From positions 1,087,586 through 1,151,585 of the forward strand of contig NZ_JAIEZN010000002.1 of NCBI RefSeq assembly GCF_020169335.1: DNA of 64,000 nucleotides. Reading direction: 5' to 3'. Position numbers and translations under genes: made by a program. Numbering within the stretch: position 1 is the first letter of the stretch; each line of letters begins with the position of its first letter. This document shows, piece by piece, positions 1 to 8,906 of the stretch. The notes beneath the pieces are model-generated. The model saw only the letters and a program-made list of their open reading frames with translations. It searched no databases and was not told where the DNA came from. The DNA is from Devosia aquimaris. Its GTDB lineage: Bacteria; Pseudomonadota; Alphaproteobacteria; Rhizobiales; Devosiaceae.

Positions 1-288
1 CGGGGCTGGATCGGCGGCGGCGATGCCAAGCTCGCGGCGGCCACCACGCTCTGGCTCGGGCTGCATCTCACAGTGCCCTATCTCGTCTATGCTGCCTTTG
101 GCGGTGGCATTCTGACACTGGCCATCCTGGGTCTGCGCCAGATGCCCATGATGCCGATCATCAGTCGCTATGCCTGGCTCGAGCGCCTGCATGATCGCTC
201 TTCGGGCGTGCCCTATGGCATTGCCCTGGCCGCGGCAGGCCTGCTCACCTTTTCCAGCACCACCATCTTTGAACGCCTCACCAGCTGA
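1..288 (+). CDS. cpaA: Prepilin peptidase CpaA/TadV, C-terminal part (cut by window start)
   Basis: The frame is open from base 1, so the 5' part lies outside the window. About 95 residues remain. The first visible residues hold GGGDAK, the GxGD-type motif with the second catalytic aspartate of A24 aspartic prepilin peptidases, followed by hydrophobic membrane segments. The family cleaves the leader of Flp prepilins at the inner membrane. Its place just upstream of cpaB, cpaC, cpaE and cpaF fits the usual cpa/tad order. The assignment rests on this motif, the membrane character and the context. Confidence 0.85.
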   Translation, partial: RGWIGGGDAKLAAATTLWLGLHLTVPYLVYAAFGGGILTLAILGLRQMPMMPIISRYAWLERLHDRSSGVPYGIALAAAGLLTFSSTTIFERLTS

Positions 289-441
289 ACTGGCCTGGTT
301 CGGGCCGCCGATCGCGCTGCACCATCAAGGCAGCGATGGCGCGACGCGCGTCACGCTTTTTTGTCCATCCTGCCGGCGCCAAGCAGACTCCAACCCAATA
401 TGTCCAGCATGCTTTCGCAAATCGCGAGAGTTCACAACTTG

Positions 442-480
442 TTAACCGAAGTTGAAAAGCCCCGGTTAACCAAACTTTGA
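442..480 (+). promoter_or_regulatory. Two CtrA-like boxes upstream of cpaB
   Basis: The 258-base gap before cpaB holds two near matches to the alphaproteobacterial CtrA site TTAA-N7-TTAA(C). They are TTAA-N7-TGAA at 442-456 and TTAA-N7-TTGA at 466-480, 24 bases apart. The second lies in the palindrome GGTTAACC (464-471). GANTC methylation motifs flank them at 386-390 and 487-491. CtrA controls pilus genes in Caulobacter. The match is imperfect, so this is a suggestion. Nothing else is seen in 289-546. Confidence 0.35.
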
Positions 481-546
481 CCCTTTGAGTCCAGAGTTGC
501 CCCGGTGAAGTTGGGCCCTTGCGCCCCAGTGCAACCGGAGTAAGTC

Positions 547-1524
547 ATGAAGCCGGCCCGGATGATATTGTTGCTGGTTGCCCTCGTCGCTGGCGGGCTG
601 GCGGCATTTCTGGTCACGCGCGGCGGCGATCCGGTTACCACCACCCAGGTTGTCACCGAGGTCGTGCCCGAGAACAAGACCCAGGTCCTGGTTGCCAAGA
701 GCCCCATCGGCATGGGCGAGCGCCTCTCACCGGAAACCGTCGAATGGCTGGACTGGCCCGAGGGCGCCCTGCGCACGGACTATGTCACCATCTCCGCCAT
801 GCCCGAAGCGCCAGCCCAGCTGGCTGGCGCTGTGGCCCGCTACGAGTTCTTCCCCGGCGAACCTATCCGCGAGGCCAAGCTGGTCCGCGCCGATCAGGGC
901 TATCTCTCCGCAGTCCTGTCCGAAGGCATGCGTGGCGTCTCGGTGGGTGTCAGTGCTGTGTCCGCGGCAGGTGGCTTCATCGTGCCCAATGACCACGTCG
1001 ACGTGGTGCTCACCAGCCAGTCGGAGCTGGGGTCGCGGTCCGAAGTCGTGCTCGCCAACGTCCGTATCCTGGCCATCGGCAAGCGCCTGGGTCAGGTCGG
1101 CGCCAGCGGTGGCCAGACCGAAGAAGAGGTCAAGGCCGGTGCAACCCCGGCGGCCGTGACCTTCGATGACGTTGCCATCGCCACTCTTGAGCTCGATCCC
1201 ACCCAGGCAGAAACCCTGATCAATGCCTCCACACGCGGCCAGCTCTCGCTGACGCTGCGTTCGGTCGCCGATTTTTCCGCCAGCGCCACCATCGCCGAAC
1301 AGCCCAACAGCAACCAGACGGTGCGCGTCTTCCGCTTCGGCCGCGAACAGAGCGTGCTGTCGGGCAAGGCCACCCAGACCGAGACGATGACCGAAGCCGC
1401 ACCGGCTGCCGTCGTGACCCCGGTGGTCACCACCTCAAGTTCCACCCCAACCCAATTGCCTTCGGTGTCCGCGCCTGCGTCCGGTCCGGCGCCGGCCGCA
1501 TCCAATGGCAATGTGCCCCTGTAG
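547..1524 (+). CDS. cpaB: Flp pilus assembly protein CpaB/RcpC
   Basis: 325 aa. An N-terminal membrane anchor (about residues 6-23) precedes a SAF domain (about 46-115, beginning at VLVAKSPIG) and an RcpC/CpaB-type periplasmic domain to about residue 265. The last 60 residues are rich in Ala, Thr, Pro and Ser, as in many CpaB tails. The protein is thought to work with the outer-membrane secretin of the Flp (tight adherence) pilus. The start is set by GGAG at 537-540, six bases before the ATG. cpaC follows 13 bases after the stop, so the two are probably co-transcribed. Confidence 0.92.
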   Translation: MKPARMILLLVALVAGGLAAFLVTRGGDPVTTTQVVTEVVPENKTQVLVAKSPIGMGERLSPETVEWLDWPEGALRTDYVTISAMPEAPAQLAGAVARYEFFPGEPIREAKLVRADQGYLSAVLSEGMRGVSVGVSAVSAAGGFIVPNDHVDVVLTSQSELGSRSEVVLANVRILAIGKRLGQVGASGGQTEEEVKAGATPAAVTFDDVAIATLELDPTQAETLINASTRGQLSLTLRSVADFSASATIAEQPNSNQTVRVFRFGREQSVLSGKATQTETMTEAAPAAVVTPVVTTSSSTPTQLPSVSAPASGPAPAASNGNVPL

Positions 1525-1537
1525 GGCGGAGAAGACC

Positions 1538-2941
1538 ATGAACCCGTTTGTGACCATTCTCTCCCGTCCTGCCCGGCTCAGCCTGGGTGCGCTGGTCCTT
1601 GGGCTGGCCATGGCCAGTGCCGGTCTGAGCGCCCAGCCGGCGCTGGCGCAGGAAACGCATCTGACAATTTCTCCGGCAGCCTATGGTGCGACCAAAAGGG
1701 TCGAACTTGAGCTCAACAAGACTATGCTCGTTGATCTGCCGGCGGGCGCCGCAGAAGTGGTGGTATCGCAGCCCAGTGTTGCTGCGGCGATCATGCGAAC
1801 CCGGACTCGCGCCCTTGTTCAGGGCGTCACAGGCGGCGATACGAATATCTTTTTCCTCGATGACAATGGCCGCACCATCGCCGTGCTCGACGTGAAGGTG
1901 ATAAAGGAGCCATCCCAGGTCGGCAACGCGCTTGAGGCAACACTGGCCCGCGTCATCCCCGGATCGCACATTTCCGTCGAGTCCGTCACGCTTGTTGGGG
2001 AGACCAATCGCGTCGTGATGACCGGCACAGTCTTGTCGGGGGACGACAAGGACAAGGCCACCCTGGTCGCCGAGCAGTTTGCCGGAGGCATCGGTAATGT
2101 CGCCAATATCATCGAGGTGTCGGGAACCCAACAGGTCATGTTGCAGGTCACCGTGTCGGAAGTGAAGCGCGACGTTGCCAAGCAGTTCGGCATCAACCTT
2201 TCGGGCACTCTGAGTGTCGGCTCGACCAATCTGAGCTTTAACAACACCACCACCAATGGCACCAATGGCGTGGCGGGCAACTTCGGCCTGGGTGACCTGC
2301 AGATAAATGCCGCCATCCGGGCTCTCGAGACGCGCGGCGCACTGCGCATCCTGGCACAGCCGACGCTGACCGCCATTTCCGGCCAGCCGGCCAAGTTCCT
2401 CGCGGGTGGCGAACTGCCTTATGTGATGGTCGATCAGACCACCCAGCAGCGCACGGTCATCTTCAAGCCCTACGGTGTCGAGCTGGACTTCACCCCCGTG
2501 GTCAAGTCCAACGGCACCATCTCGCTCAAGGTCGACACCTCGGTGTCCGATCCCCAGAGCGATGGCTCGCTCACCAAGCGTCAGGCCAATACTTCGGTGG
2601 AACTGGCCGCCGGCACCACGCTGGCCATCGGCGGCCTGCTGCAGGAAACCACGCGCCAGCAGATCAACCAGCTGCCTGGCCTGGGCAATATCCCGATCCT
2701 GGGGGCCCTGTTCCGCTCGCGCGATTTCCAGACCCAGCAGACCGAGCTGGTCATTCTGGTGACGCCATATCTGGTGCAGCCGAGCCCGGCCAATGCCATC
2801 CCCGTGCCCACGGACAAGATGGCTGTTCCCAGCGACGCTGAGTCCATCTTCCTGGGACGGGTGGAGAACATGTACGGCGTGGCCGGCAGCGGCGAAATCC
2901 GCGGCTCCATCAAGGGGTCAGTCGGCTTCGTTCTCGACTAG
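1538..2941 (+). CDS. cpaC: Flp pilus outer-membrane secretin CpaC/RcpA
   Basis: 467 aa from the ATG at 1538, chosen because GGAGAAG at 1528-1534 is well spaced. An earlier in-frame ATG at 1505 lies inside cpaB without a ribosome site. A signal peptide (about 1-37, ending PALA) is followed by the pilus-formation N-terminal domain (about 45-115), a BON-like domain (about 120-185) and the secretin domain (about 235-410). Secretin hallmarks include the ILAQPTL and FLAGGELPY stretches, TTLAIGGLLQ, and the terminal ELVILVTPYLV strand. It forms the outer-membrane channel for the Flp pilus. Confidence 0.94.
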   Translation: MNPFVTILSRPARLSLGALVLGLAMASAGLSAQPALAQETHLTISPAAYGATKRVELELNKTMLVDLPAGAAEVVVSQPSVAAAIMRTRTRALVQGVTGGDTNIFFLDDNGRTIAVLDVKVIKEPSQVGNALEATLARVIPGSHISVESVTLVGETNRVVMTGTVLSGDDKDKATLVAEQFAGGIGNVANIIEVSGTQQVMLQVTVSEVKRDVAKQFGINLSGTLSVGSTNLSFNNTTTNGTNGVAGNFGLGDLQINAAIRALETRGALRILAQPTLTAISGQPAKFLAGGELPYVMVDQTTQQRTVIFKPYGVELDFTPVVKSNGTISLKVDTSVSDPQSDGSLTKRQANTSVELAAGTTLAIGGLLQETTRQQINQLPGLGNIPILGALFRSRDFQTQQTELVILVTPYLVQPSPANAIPVPTDKMAVPSDAESIFLGRVENMYGVAGSGEIRGSIKGSVGFVLD

Positions 2942-2967
2942 GCGGGGCCACGCCAGCGTGGCCCCGC
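2942..2967. repeat. Strong hairpin directly after cpaC stop
   Basis: Two perfect 12-base arms (2942-2953 and 2956-2967) with a nominal two-base centre begin one base after the cpaC stop. No T-run follows on the plus strand, so it is not a classical intrinsic terminator. In this position it could stabilise cpaBC mRNA or reduce read-through into cpaE. The rest of the cpaC-cpaE gap (2968-3061) contains only the cpaE ribosome site, AAGGAG at 3046-3051. Confidence 0.6.
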
Positions 2968-3061
2968 GACATATTTGGCAGCGGCGCCCACAGGCAGACT
3001 GGATCTGCGACTGCGGGAGCCAGGGGCGGTTTGCCGGCCCCGACGAAGGAGTTTAGGTACG

Positions 3062-4333
3062 ATGAGTTTTCTGACCCCAGATACCAAGAAGGCTGAAGAG
3101 CCTGCGGCCGAGATCTCGTCGGGCGCGCGGTTGATTCCGCGCATCACTATCCAGGCCTTTTGCGAGCACTCCCAGACTGCCCAATTGGTGGAGAGCGCGA
3201 TCCACGATCGCCGCATGTCCAAGGTTGCCCTGACCACCCACAACGGCGGCATCGATGGCGCTGTCGAGACCTACAAGTCCAACCCCACGCCGAACCTGAT
3301 CATCGTTGAGTCCACCGCGACGCCCGAAGCCCTGCCATTGGAGCTGGAGCGTCTCGCAGAAGTCTGCGACGCCACCACGCGCGTGGTTGTTCTGGGCCAT
3401 GTCAACGACGTGCTGCTCTATCGCGATCTGATCCGCTCTGGCATCTCCGAATATATCGTGCTGCCGGCGACGGCCAGCCAGATCGTCTCGGCCATCACCG
3501 AGCTGTTCGCATCCGAAAATGCAGCCCCCATCGGCCGCACGGTTGGTTTCGTTTCGGCCAAGGGTGGCGCGGGCGGCTCCACCATTGCGCACAATGTCAG
3601 CTGGGCCATCGCCAGCGCCCTGCGTCAGGACAGTCTGATCCTGGACATGGACCTGGCCTTCGGCACCGCGGGTCTCAACTTCAACCAGGATCCGCCGCAC
3701 GGTCTGGCCGATGCCCTTGCCGTGAACCAGAAGGTCGACCAGACCATGCTGGATCGTCTGATGAGCAAGGCGGCCAACCACATCAACCTGCTGACCGCCC
3801 CGGTTATGCTGGATCGCACCTATGATTTCGAGGAACGCGAGTTCGAGCAGATCATCGAGCTGTGCCAGAAGTCGATGCCCGTGGTGGTGCTCGATATCCC
3901 GCACGCCTGGAACGCCTGGATCCGCCAGACGCTCGCCACGATCGATGAAGTGGTGATCGTGGCCGAGCCCGATCTGGCCAATCTGCGCAATGCCAAGAAC
4001 CTGGCCGACACCATCAAGTCACTGCGCCCCACTGAGAGCGCGCCGCTCCTTGTGCTCAACAAGGTGGGTGTGCCGCGCCGGCCCGAGATCAATTCGGCCG
4101 AGTTCGCCACCTCGGTCGAATGCGAACTTGTCGGCCAGATCCCCTTCGATGCGGCGCTGTTCGGCACGGCCGCCAACAATGGCCAGATGATTGCCGAGGT
4201 CGCAGCCAACAACAAGAGCAACGAGGTGTTCCGCTCGATCGGCATGCGGGTGACCGGGCGCCAGGCCAGCCATGCCGGCAATCGCTCGGCCGGCCTGATC
4301 AAGCTGCCCGCGTTTCTCAAGAAGCTGGCATGA
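3062..4333 (+). CDS. cpaE: Pilus assembly ATPase CpaE/TadZ (ParA/MinD-like)
   Basis: 423 aa. The N-terminal half resembles a degenerate receiver domain (about 30-140). A ParA/MinD ATPase domain follows, with the P-loop KGGAGGSTIA at about residues 166-175. This is the atypical Walker A of the TadZ/CpaE group, in which the usual GK(T/S) is replaced. The family localises Flp pilus machinery to the cell pole. The start at 3062 follows AAGGAG at 3046-3051; an upstream in-frame ATG at 2975 gives an Arg-rich extension and lacks a ribosome site. cpaF follows after 33 bases. Confidence 0.93.
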   Translation: MSFLTPDTKKAEEPAAEISSGARLIPRITIQAFCEHSQTAQLVESAIHDRRMSKVALTTHNGGIDGAVETYKSNPTPNLIIVESTATPEALPLELERLAEVCDATTRVVVLGHVNDVLLYRDLIRSGISEYIVLPATASQIVSAITELFASENAAPIGRTVGFVSAKGGAGGSTIAHNVSWAIASALRQDSLILDMDLAFGTAGLNFNQDPPHGLADALAVNQKVDQTMLDRLMSKAANHINLLTAPVMLDRTYDFEEREFEQIIELCQKSMPVVVLDIPHAWNAWIRQTLATIDEVVIVAEPDLANLRNAKNLADTIKSLRPTESAPLLVLNKVGVPRRPEINSAEFATSVECELVGQIPFDAALFGTAANNGQMIAEVAANNKSNEVFRSIGMRVTGRQASHAGNRSAGLIKLPAFLKKLA

Positions 4334-4366
4334 CCGCCCCGGGCGATCTGAAACGGTAGGATGACC

Positions 4367-5860
4367 ATGTTTGGCAAGCGCACTACATTTGGCGGCAATA
4401 CACCGGGCGTCGGTGAGCCGGCGCGGCCGGTGCAAAGCCCGCCGCGCCCGGCTGCCCCTGCGATCCCCGCCCGCCGTGCCTCCGACACCGACAGCATGGC
4501 GGCGCGTATCCGCACGCCGGAGGAAGTGGTGGACGTGCGCGCCCCGGCTCAGGCCCAGCGCGACAAGGAATATTTCCAGACCAAGTCGGCCATCTTCAAT
4601 GCGCTGATCGACAGTATCGATCTCAGCCAGCTTGCCACCATGGAGCAGGTGGCGGCGCGCGAGGAAATCCGCGACATCGTCGCCGAGATCATCGCGCTCA
4701 AGTCGATCATCATGTCCATTTCCGAGCAGGAAGACCTGCTCGAGGACATCTGCAACGACGTGCTCGGCTATGGGCCGCTCGAGCCGCTGCTCGCGCGCGA
4801 CGACATCGCCGACATCATGGTGAACGGTAGCCAGAAGTGCTACATCGAAGTCGGCGGCAAGGTGCGGCTCACCAATGTCCGCTTCCGCGACGACGCGCAT
4901 CTGATGAACGTGTGCCAGCGTATCGTCAGCCAGGTCGGTCGCCGTGTGGACGAGAGTTCGCCCATCTGCGACGCCCGCCTGCCCGACGGTTCCCGCGTCA
5001 ACGTCATCGCCCCGCCGCTCTCGCTCGATGGCGCCACGCTCACCATCCGCAAGTTCAAGAAGGACAAGCTGACCCTCCAGCAGCTGGTCAAATACAACTC
5101 CATCTCGCCCGAGGGCGCCGAGGTGCTGCGCATTCTGGGGCGCGTGCGCGCCAATGTGCTGATCTCGGGCGGTACCGGCTCGGGCAAGACCACGCTGCTC
5201 AACTGTCTGACCGGTTTCATCGAAAAGGACGAGCGCGTCATCACCTGCGAGGACTCGGCCGAACTGCAGCTGCAGCAGCCCCATGTGGTGCGTCTTGAAA
5301 CCCGGCCCCCCAACCTCGAGGGCGAAGGCGAGATCACCATGCGTGATCTCATCAAGAACTGCCTGCGCATGCGGCCTGAACGCATCATCGTCGGCGAAGT
5401 GCGTGGACCGGAAAGCTTTGACCTGCTGCAGGCGATGAATACCGGTCACGACGGCTCCATGGGCACGTTGCACGCCAACAGCCCGCGCGAAGCTCTCAGC
5501 CGTCTTGAATCGATGATCACCATGGGCGGCTATTCGCTGCCCAGCCGCACCATCCGCGAAATGATCACCTCGTCGATCGATGTTGTGGTCCAGGCCGCCC
5601 GCCTGCGCGATGGTTCGCGCCGCATCACCCACATCACCGAAGTGCTGGGGATGGAAGGCGATGTCATCGTCACCCAGGACATCTTTGTCTACGACATCCT
5701 GGGCGAGGACGCCAATGGCATGCTGATCGGCCGCCACCGCTCCACGGGCATCACCAAGCCCAAGTTCGCCGAGCGCGCCCGCTACTTCAACGAGGAGAGC
5801 AATCTCGTCGAGGCGCTCGAGAAGTCCAACGTCGAACAGCGCGAACTACTGGATTCCTAA
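4367..5860 (+). CDS. cpaF: Flp pilus assembly ATPase CpaF/TadA
   Basis: 497 aa, a type II/IV secretion ATPase. Walker A GGTGSGKTT is near residues 268-276, an Asp-box-like ECEDSAELQ follows, Walker B-like RIIVGEVRG is near 338-346, and the His box MGTLHAN is near 364-370. These motifs define the PulE/VirB11 superfamily and match the CpaF branch. It powers Flp pilus assembly from the cytoplasm. ATG 4367 is preferred over in-frame ATG 4361 because AGGA (4358-4361) is correctly spaced only for the former. The stop codon abuts the tadB ATG. Confidence 0.94.
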   Translation: MFGKRTTFGGNTPGVGEPARPVQSPPRPAAPAIPARRASDTDSMAARIRTPEEVVDVRAPAQAQRDKEYFQTKSAIFNALIDSIDLSQLATMEQVAAREEIRDIVAEIIALKSIIMSISEQEDLLEDICNDVLGYGPLEPLLARDDIADIMVNGSQKCYIEVGGKVRLTNVRFRDDAHLMNVCQRIVSQVGRRVDESSPICDARLPDGSRVNVIAPPLSLDGATLTIRKFKKDKLTLQQLVKYNSISPEGAEVLRILGRVRANVLISGGTGSGKTTLLNCLTGFIEKDERVITCEDSAELQLQQPHVVRLETRPPNLEGEGEITMRDLIKNCLRMRPERIIVGEVRGPESFDLLQAMNTGHDGSMGTLHANSPREALSRLESMITMGGYSLPSRTIREMITSSIDVVVQAARLRDGSRRITHITEVLGMEGDVIVTQDIFVYDILGEDANGMLIGRHRSTGITKPKFAERARYFNEESNLVEALEKSNVEQRELLDS

Positions 5861-6838
5861 ATGCTCGGTCCGATCCTCATCGCACTTCTGGCCATGCTCT
5901 TCGTCGGTGCCCTGGGCTTTGCCCTGGTGCCGTCGACGCTGAGCGATGGCCGGGCGGTGAAGCGGCGCAAGGCCTTCCAGGGCGACATTCGTGTCAATCG
6001 CCTTGAGACCGACAATTCCCGTGTTCGCGAGCAGCGTCGCAAGGAAGTCCAGCGGGCCCTCAAGGCGCAGACCAATGCCCTCAATACCAAGCGGCGCGTG
6101 ACCCTGTCCCAGCTGCTGTTTCAGGCCGGCATGTCCATCAAGCCGGCCGCATTCATCCGCAACAGCGTGATTTTCGGCATCGTGCTGTTCCTCGTCCTGG
6201 TCCTGATCCAGGTGCCGCTTTACTTCGCTCCCATATTTGCGCTCGCCGGCGCCTACCTGCTGCCGCGCATGTATGTCGGCCGCAAGCGCAAGAAATACCA
6301 GTCCCGGTTCCTGGACGAGTTGCCCAACGCCGTCGAGGCCATTGTGCGCGGCGTCAAGACGGGTCTGCCGCTCAACGATTCCATGCGCGTGGTGGCCAAG
6401 GATGCCAAAGAACCGGTCAAGTCCGAGTTCGCCCGTGTGCTCGATCAGCAGGCGGTCGGCATGAGCATGACCGAGGCGGTGACGGTGCTGCTCGAGCGGG
6501 TGCCGCTGCCCGAGGTCAATTTCTTCGTCGTCGTGATCACGGTCCAGCAACAGGCTGGCGGCAACCTCAGCGAGGCGCTGACCAACCTGGCCAAGGTGCT
6601 GCGCAACCGCAAGAAGATGAAGCAGAAGATCAAGGCCATGTCGTCCGAGGCCAAGGCTTCGGCCGGCATCATTGGTTCGCTGCCCTTTATCGTCGCCATC
6701 ATGGTCAGCGTGTTCTCGCCCAGCTATCTGGCGCCCCTGTTCTTCACGCCGCTCGGCAACATCTTCCTGGGCATCGCTTTCCTGATGCTGGCAACCGGCG
6801 TGTTCATCATGAGCAAGATGGTCAAATTCGACTTCTAG
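5861..6838 (+). CDS. tadB: Flp pilus inner-membrane platform protein TadB
   Basis: 325 aa. It has an N-terminal membrane helix, a pair of helices near residues 100-130, a cytoplasmic T2SSF (GspF-like) domain around 155-285 and two C-terminal helices. The segment FLDELPNAVEAIVRGVKTG is characteristic of TadB. TadB and TadC form the inner-membrane platform on which CpaF acts. Translation starts at the base after the cpaF stop, which implies coupling. tadC follows 19 bases downstream. Confidence 0.92.
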   Translation: MLGPILIALLAMLFVGALGFALVPSTLSDGRAVKRRKAFQGDIRVNRLETDNSRVREQRRKEVQRALKAQTNALNTKRRVTLSQLLFQAGMSIKPAAFIRNSVIFGIVLFLVLVLIQVPLYFAPIFALAGAYLLPRMYVGRKRKKYQSRFLDELPNAVEAIVRGVKTGLPLNDSMRVVAKDAKEPVKSEFARVLDQQAVGMSMTEAVTVLLERVPLPEVNFFVVVITVQQQAGGNLSEALTNLAKVLRNRKKMKQKIKAMSSEAKASAGIIGSLPFIVAIMVSVFSPSYLAPLFFTPLGNIFLGIAFLMLATGVFIMSKMVKFDF

Positions 6839-6857
6839 TCCGAAAGGAGAGCTGGCC

Positions 6858-7862
6858 ATGAATCTCATCGAACTGCTGACGCAGCGGGAATTCCTGATCG
6901 CCGTGCTGGCTGCGGTGTCGGCCGCCGCCGTGGTTTTCACCTTCGGCTCCAGCTTCATCGTCAAGTCGCAGATGCAGGATCGCATCAAGCGCGTCGCCCT
7001 GGAGCGCGAAAAGCTGCGCGCCGAGGAAATGGCGCGCCTGCGCGGTGGCGGCACCACTGTGGCCCCCGGACGCGGCATCCGGCGTGCGGCCGAGACCAAG
7101 ACCTATATGCGCAACGTCGTGGAGCGCTTTGACCTGCGCAAGGCCTTTCAGGACGATGCGACAGTGGACAAGCTGGCCATGGCCGGCTTCCGCGGGCAGG
7201 GGCACCTGACGACCTTCCTCTTCATGCGCCTGGCGACCCCGATCGGCCTGTTTCTGCTGGCTGCGTTCTATCTGCTGCTTCTAGCGCCCGCCGACCGCCC
7301 GCTCTATCTCAATCTGACCTATGCCGTGGGCCTGGGCCTTGTCGGTTCGTTCCTGCCCAACCTGATCCTCAAGAACAATATCGACAAGCGCCAGGCCTCG
7401 ATCCGCCGCGCCTGGCCGGACTGTCTGGATCTGCTGCTGCTCTGCGTCGAGTCGGGCATGTCGGTGGAACACGCCTTCAAGCGCGTCTCCAAGGAAATCG
7501 GCGCGCAAAGCCCCGAACTGGCCGAGGAGCTGACCCTGACCACGGCAGAACTGGCCTTCCTGGAGGATCGCACGCGCGCCTACGACAACTTCTCGCGCCG
7601 CAGCGGCCTTGATGGCGTCAAGTCGGTGATGACGGCCCTCATCCAGGCAGACCGCTACGGCACCTCCGTGGGCCAGGCGCTGCGCGTGATGGCCGAAGAA
7701 GGCCGCGAAACGCGCATGATGGATGCCGAAAAGAAGGCCGCTGCGCTGCCCCCCAAGCTGACGGTACCGCTGATCGTGTTCTTCCTGCCGGTGCTGTTCA
7801 TCGTCATCATTTCCCCGGCCATGATCGAGGTCTTTGGCCCCGGCGGCGTCATGAACCGCTAG
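6858..7862 (+). CDS. tadC: Flp pilus inner-membrane platform protein TadC
   Basis: 334 aa with an N-terminal helix, two central helices, a T2SSF domain (about 180-305) and C-terminal hydrophobic segments. The sequence WPDCLDLLLLCVESGMS is typical of TadC. It has the same architecture as TadB and is its presumed partner in the pilus platform. AAGGAG upstream supports the ATG at 6858. It is the last plus-strand gene of the operon and is followed by a strong terminator; tadD is convergent. Confidence 0.92.
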   Translation: MNLIELLTQREFLIAVLAAVSAAAVVFTFGSSFIVKSQMQDRIKRVALEREKLRAEEMARLRGGGTTVAPGRGIRRAAETKTYMRNVVERFDLRKAFQDDATVDKLAMAGFRGQGHLTTFLFMRLATPIGLFLLAAFYLLLLAPADRPLYLNLTYAVGLGLVGSFLPNLILKNNIDKRQASIRRAWPDCLDLLLLCVESGMSVEHAFKRVSKEIGAQSPELAEELTLTTAELAFLEDRTRAYDNFSRRSGLDGVKSVMTALIQADRYGTSVGQALRVMAEEGRETRMMDAEKKAAALPPKLTVPLIVFFLPVLFIVIISPAMIEVFGPGGVMNR

Positions 7863-7885
7863 CCGGCTGCGGGGCGACAACGACA

Positions 7886-7913
7886 AAAGGCGCTGCCCAC
7901 CGGCAGCGCCTTT
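7886..7913. terminator. Bidirectional terminator between tadC and tadD
   Basis: Perfect 12-base arms (7886-7897, 7902-7913) surround a CACC loop. The arms begin AAA and end TTT, so both strands show a GC-rich stem with flanking A/T. It lies between convergent stops at 7862 and 7938. Confidence 0.88.
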
Positions 7914-7937
7914 GTTCATTTCGATTGGGGTTCGGGC

Positions 7938-8708
7938 CTAACCCTTGGCGATCATGTCCCAGCGGTTCTGCTGGGTCAGCAAGGCGCGCACATAGGCCAT
8001 GTTGTTCTCGACCTGCTCGGGCGGCAGTTCGGCCGCATAGATGGCGCGACATTCCTCGAAGCGTCCCTGCAGCCCCACGATCAGGGCCAGGTTCTGCCGG
8101 ATCTGGCTGGTTGCGCCGCGCATCTGCACGGCGCGGCGCAGATGCTGCTCGGCGGCAGGCAATTCATTGGTCATGGCATAGCTCAGGCCGAGATTGGCTT
8201 CGACCGACGCCTCGCCGGGTGCAATCACCAGCGCTTGCGCATAGATCTGGCGCGCCTCGCCGCTGCGACCCATCTGGTCGAGCGTGGCGCCCTTGACCAA
8301 AAGGGCGTTCCAGTCCGGCACGTCCGGACGGATCACATTGTCGAGCACCGTCAGCGACTGCTCGAAGCGCCCGTCGGCGGTCAACGCCTTGGCATAGGCC
8401 ACCGTGATGTCGACGTCCTTGGGAAAATAGCCGATGCCCGCTTCGAGCACCGCGACGGCCTGGCCGCTCTGGCCGGCGGCGCGCAGCGCGGCGGCAAAAT
8501 GGATCAGATTGAGCTTGTCCTTGGGGTTGGCCTTGTAGCGGGCCGCAAGCTGGGCAATCGTCTGCTTGCCCTGGCTGGCCGACACGCCCGTATAGTCCGG
8601 CGACGGCATGCTGCCGCGATTGGAGGCACAGGCGCTCAGGGCCATCGCCGCGACACCCGCCAGCAGCAGGCTGCGCATCCAGGCATGTCGGGGTTTGGGC
8701 AAACTCAC
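7938..8708 (-). CDS. tadD: TPR lipoprotein TadD-like, Flp pilus assembly
   Basis: 256 aa with a GTG start at 8708. On the minus strand GGGAG lies six bases before it, while the internal ATG 30 bases on has no ribosome site. A lipoprotein signal with lipobox LSAC places the modified cysteine near residue 26. The rest is a run of tetratricopeptide repeats. TadD proteins are outer-membrane-associated lipoproteins thought to help secretin assembly. Here the gene sits convergent to cpaB-tadC rather than inside the operon, so the name rests on context plus the TPR-lipoprotein architecture. Confidence 0.8.
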   Translation of the reverse strand: MSLPKPRHAWMRSLLLAGVAAMALSACASNRGSMPSPDYTGVSASQGKQTIAQLAARYKANPKDKLNLIHFAAALRAAGQSGQAVAVLEAGIGYFPKDVDITVAYAKALTADGRFEQSLTVLDNVIRPDVPDWNALLVKGATLDQMGRSGEARQIYAQALVIAPGEASVEANLGLSYAMTNELPAAEQHLRRAVQMRGATSQIRQNLALIVGLQGRFEECRAIYAAELPPEQVENNMAYVRALLTQQNRWDMIAKG

Positions 8709-8906
8709 GGTCAACTCCCAGTGCGGGGCCGGTGTGGACAGCAAATTGCTCCAGCGGTCACGCGACAGACTTTTTGGGGCACGGCCCCATGCCATTGGAA
8801 TAAATCATTAACCCTAACACCGCGTTAAAGCCCGCGCTGGCGCTGTTGCGGCGCTCCCGACCCACCGATACAAGCGAGGGACAAACCAGCCCAATCGGAG
8901 TCGTCC

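Noticed and set aside
289..546. tRNA or riboswitch in the gap before cpaB
   Set aside because: No cloverleaf, T-loop or known aptamer pattern is visible. The same holds for the other intergenic gaps.
4019..5737. Long minus-strand open frame of 572 codons
   Set aside because: It is antisense to cpaF, whose motifs are complete. The translation is rich in His, Gln, Asp and Ala with no domain, as expected for the shadow of a high-GC gene.
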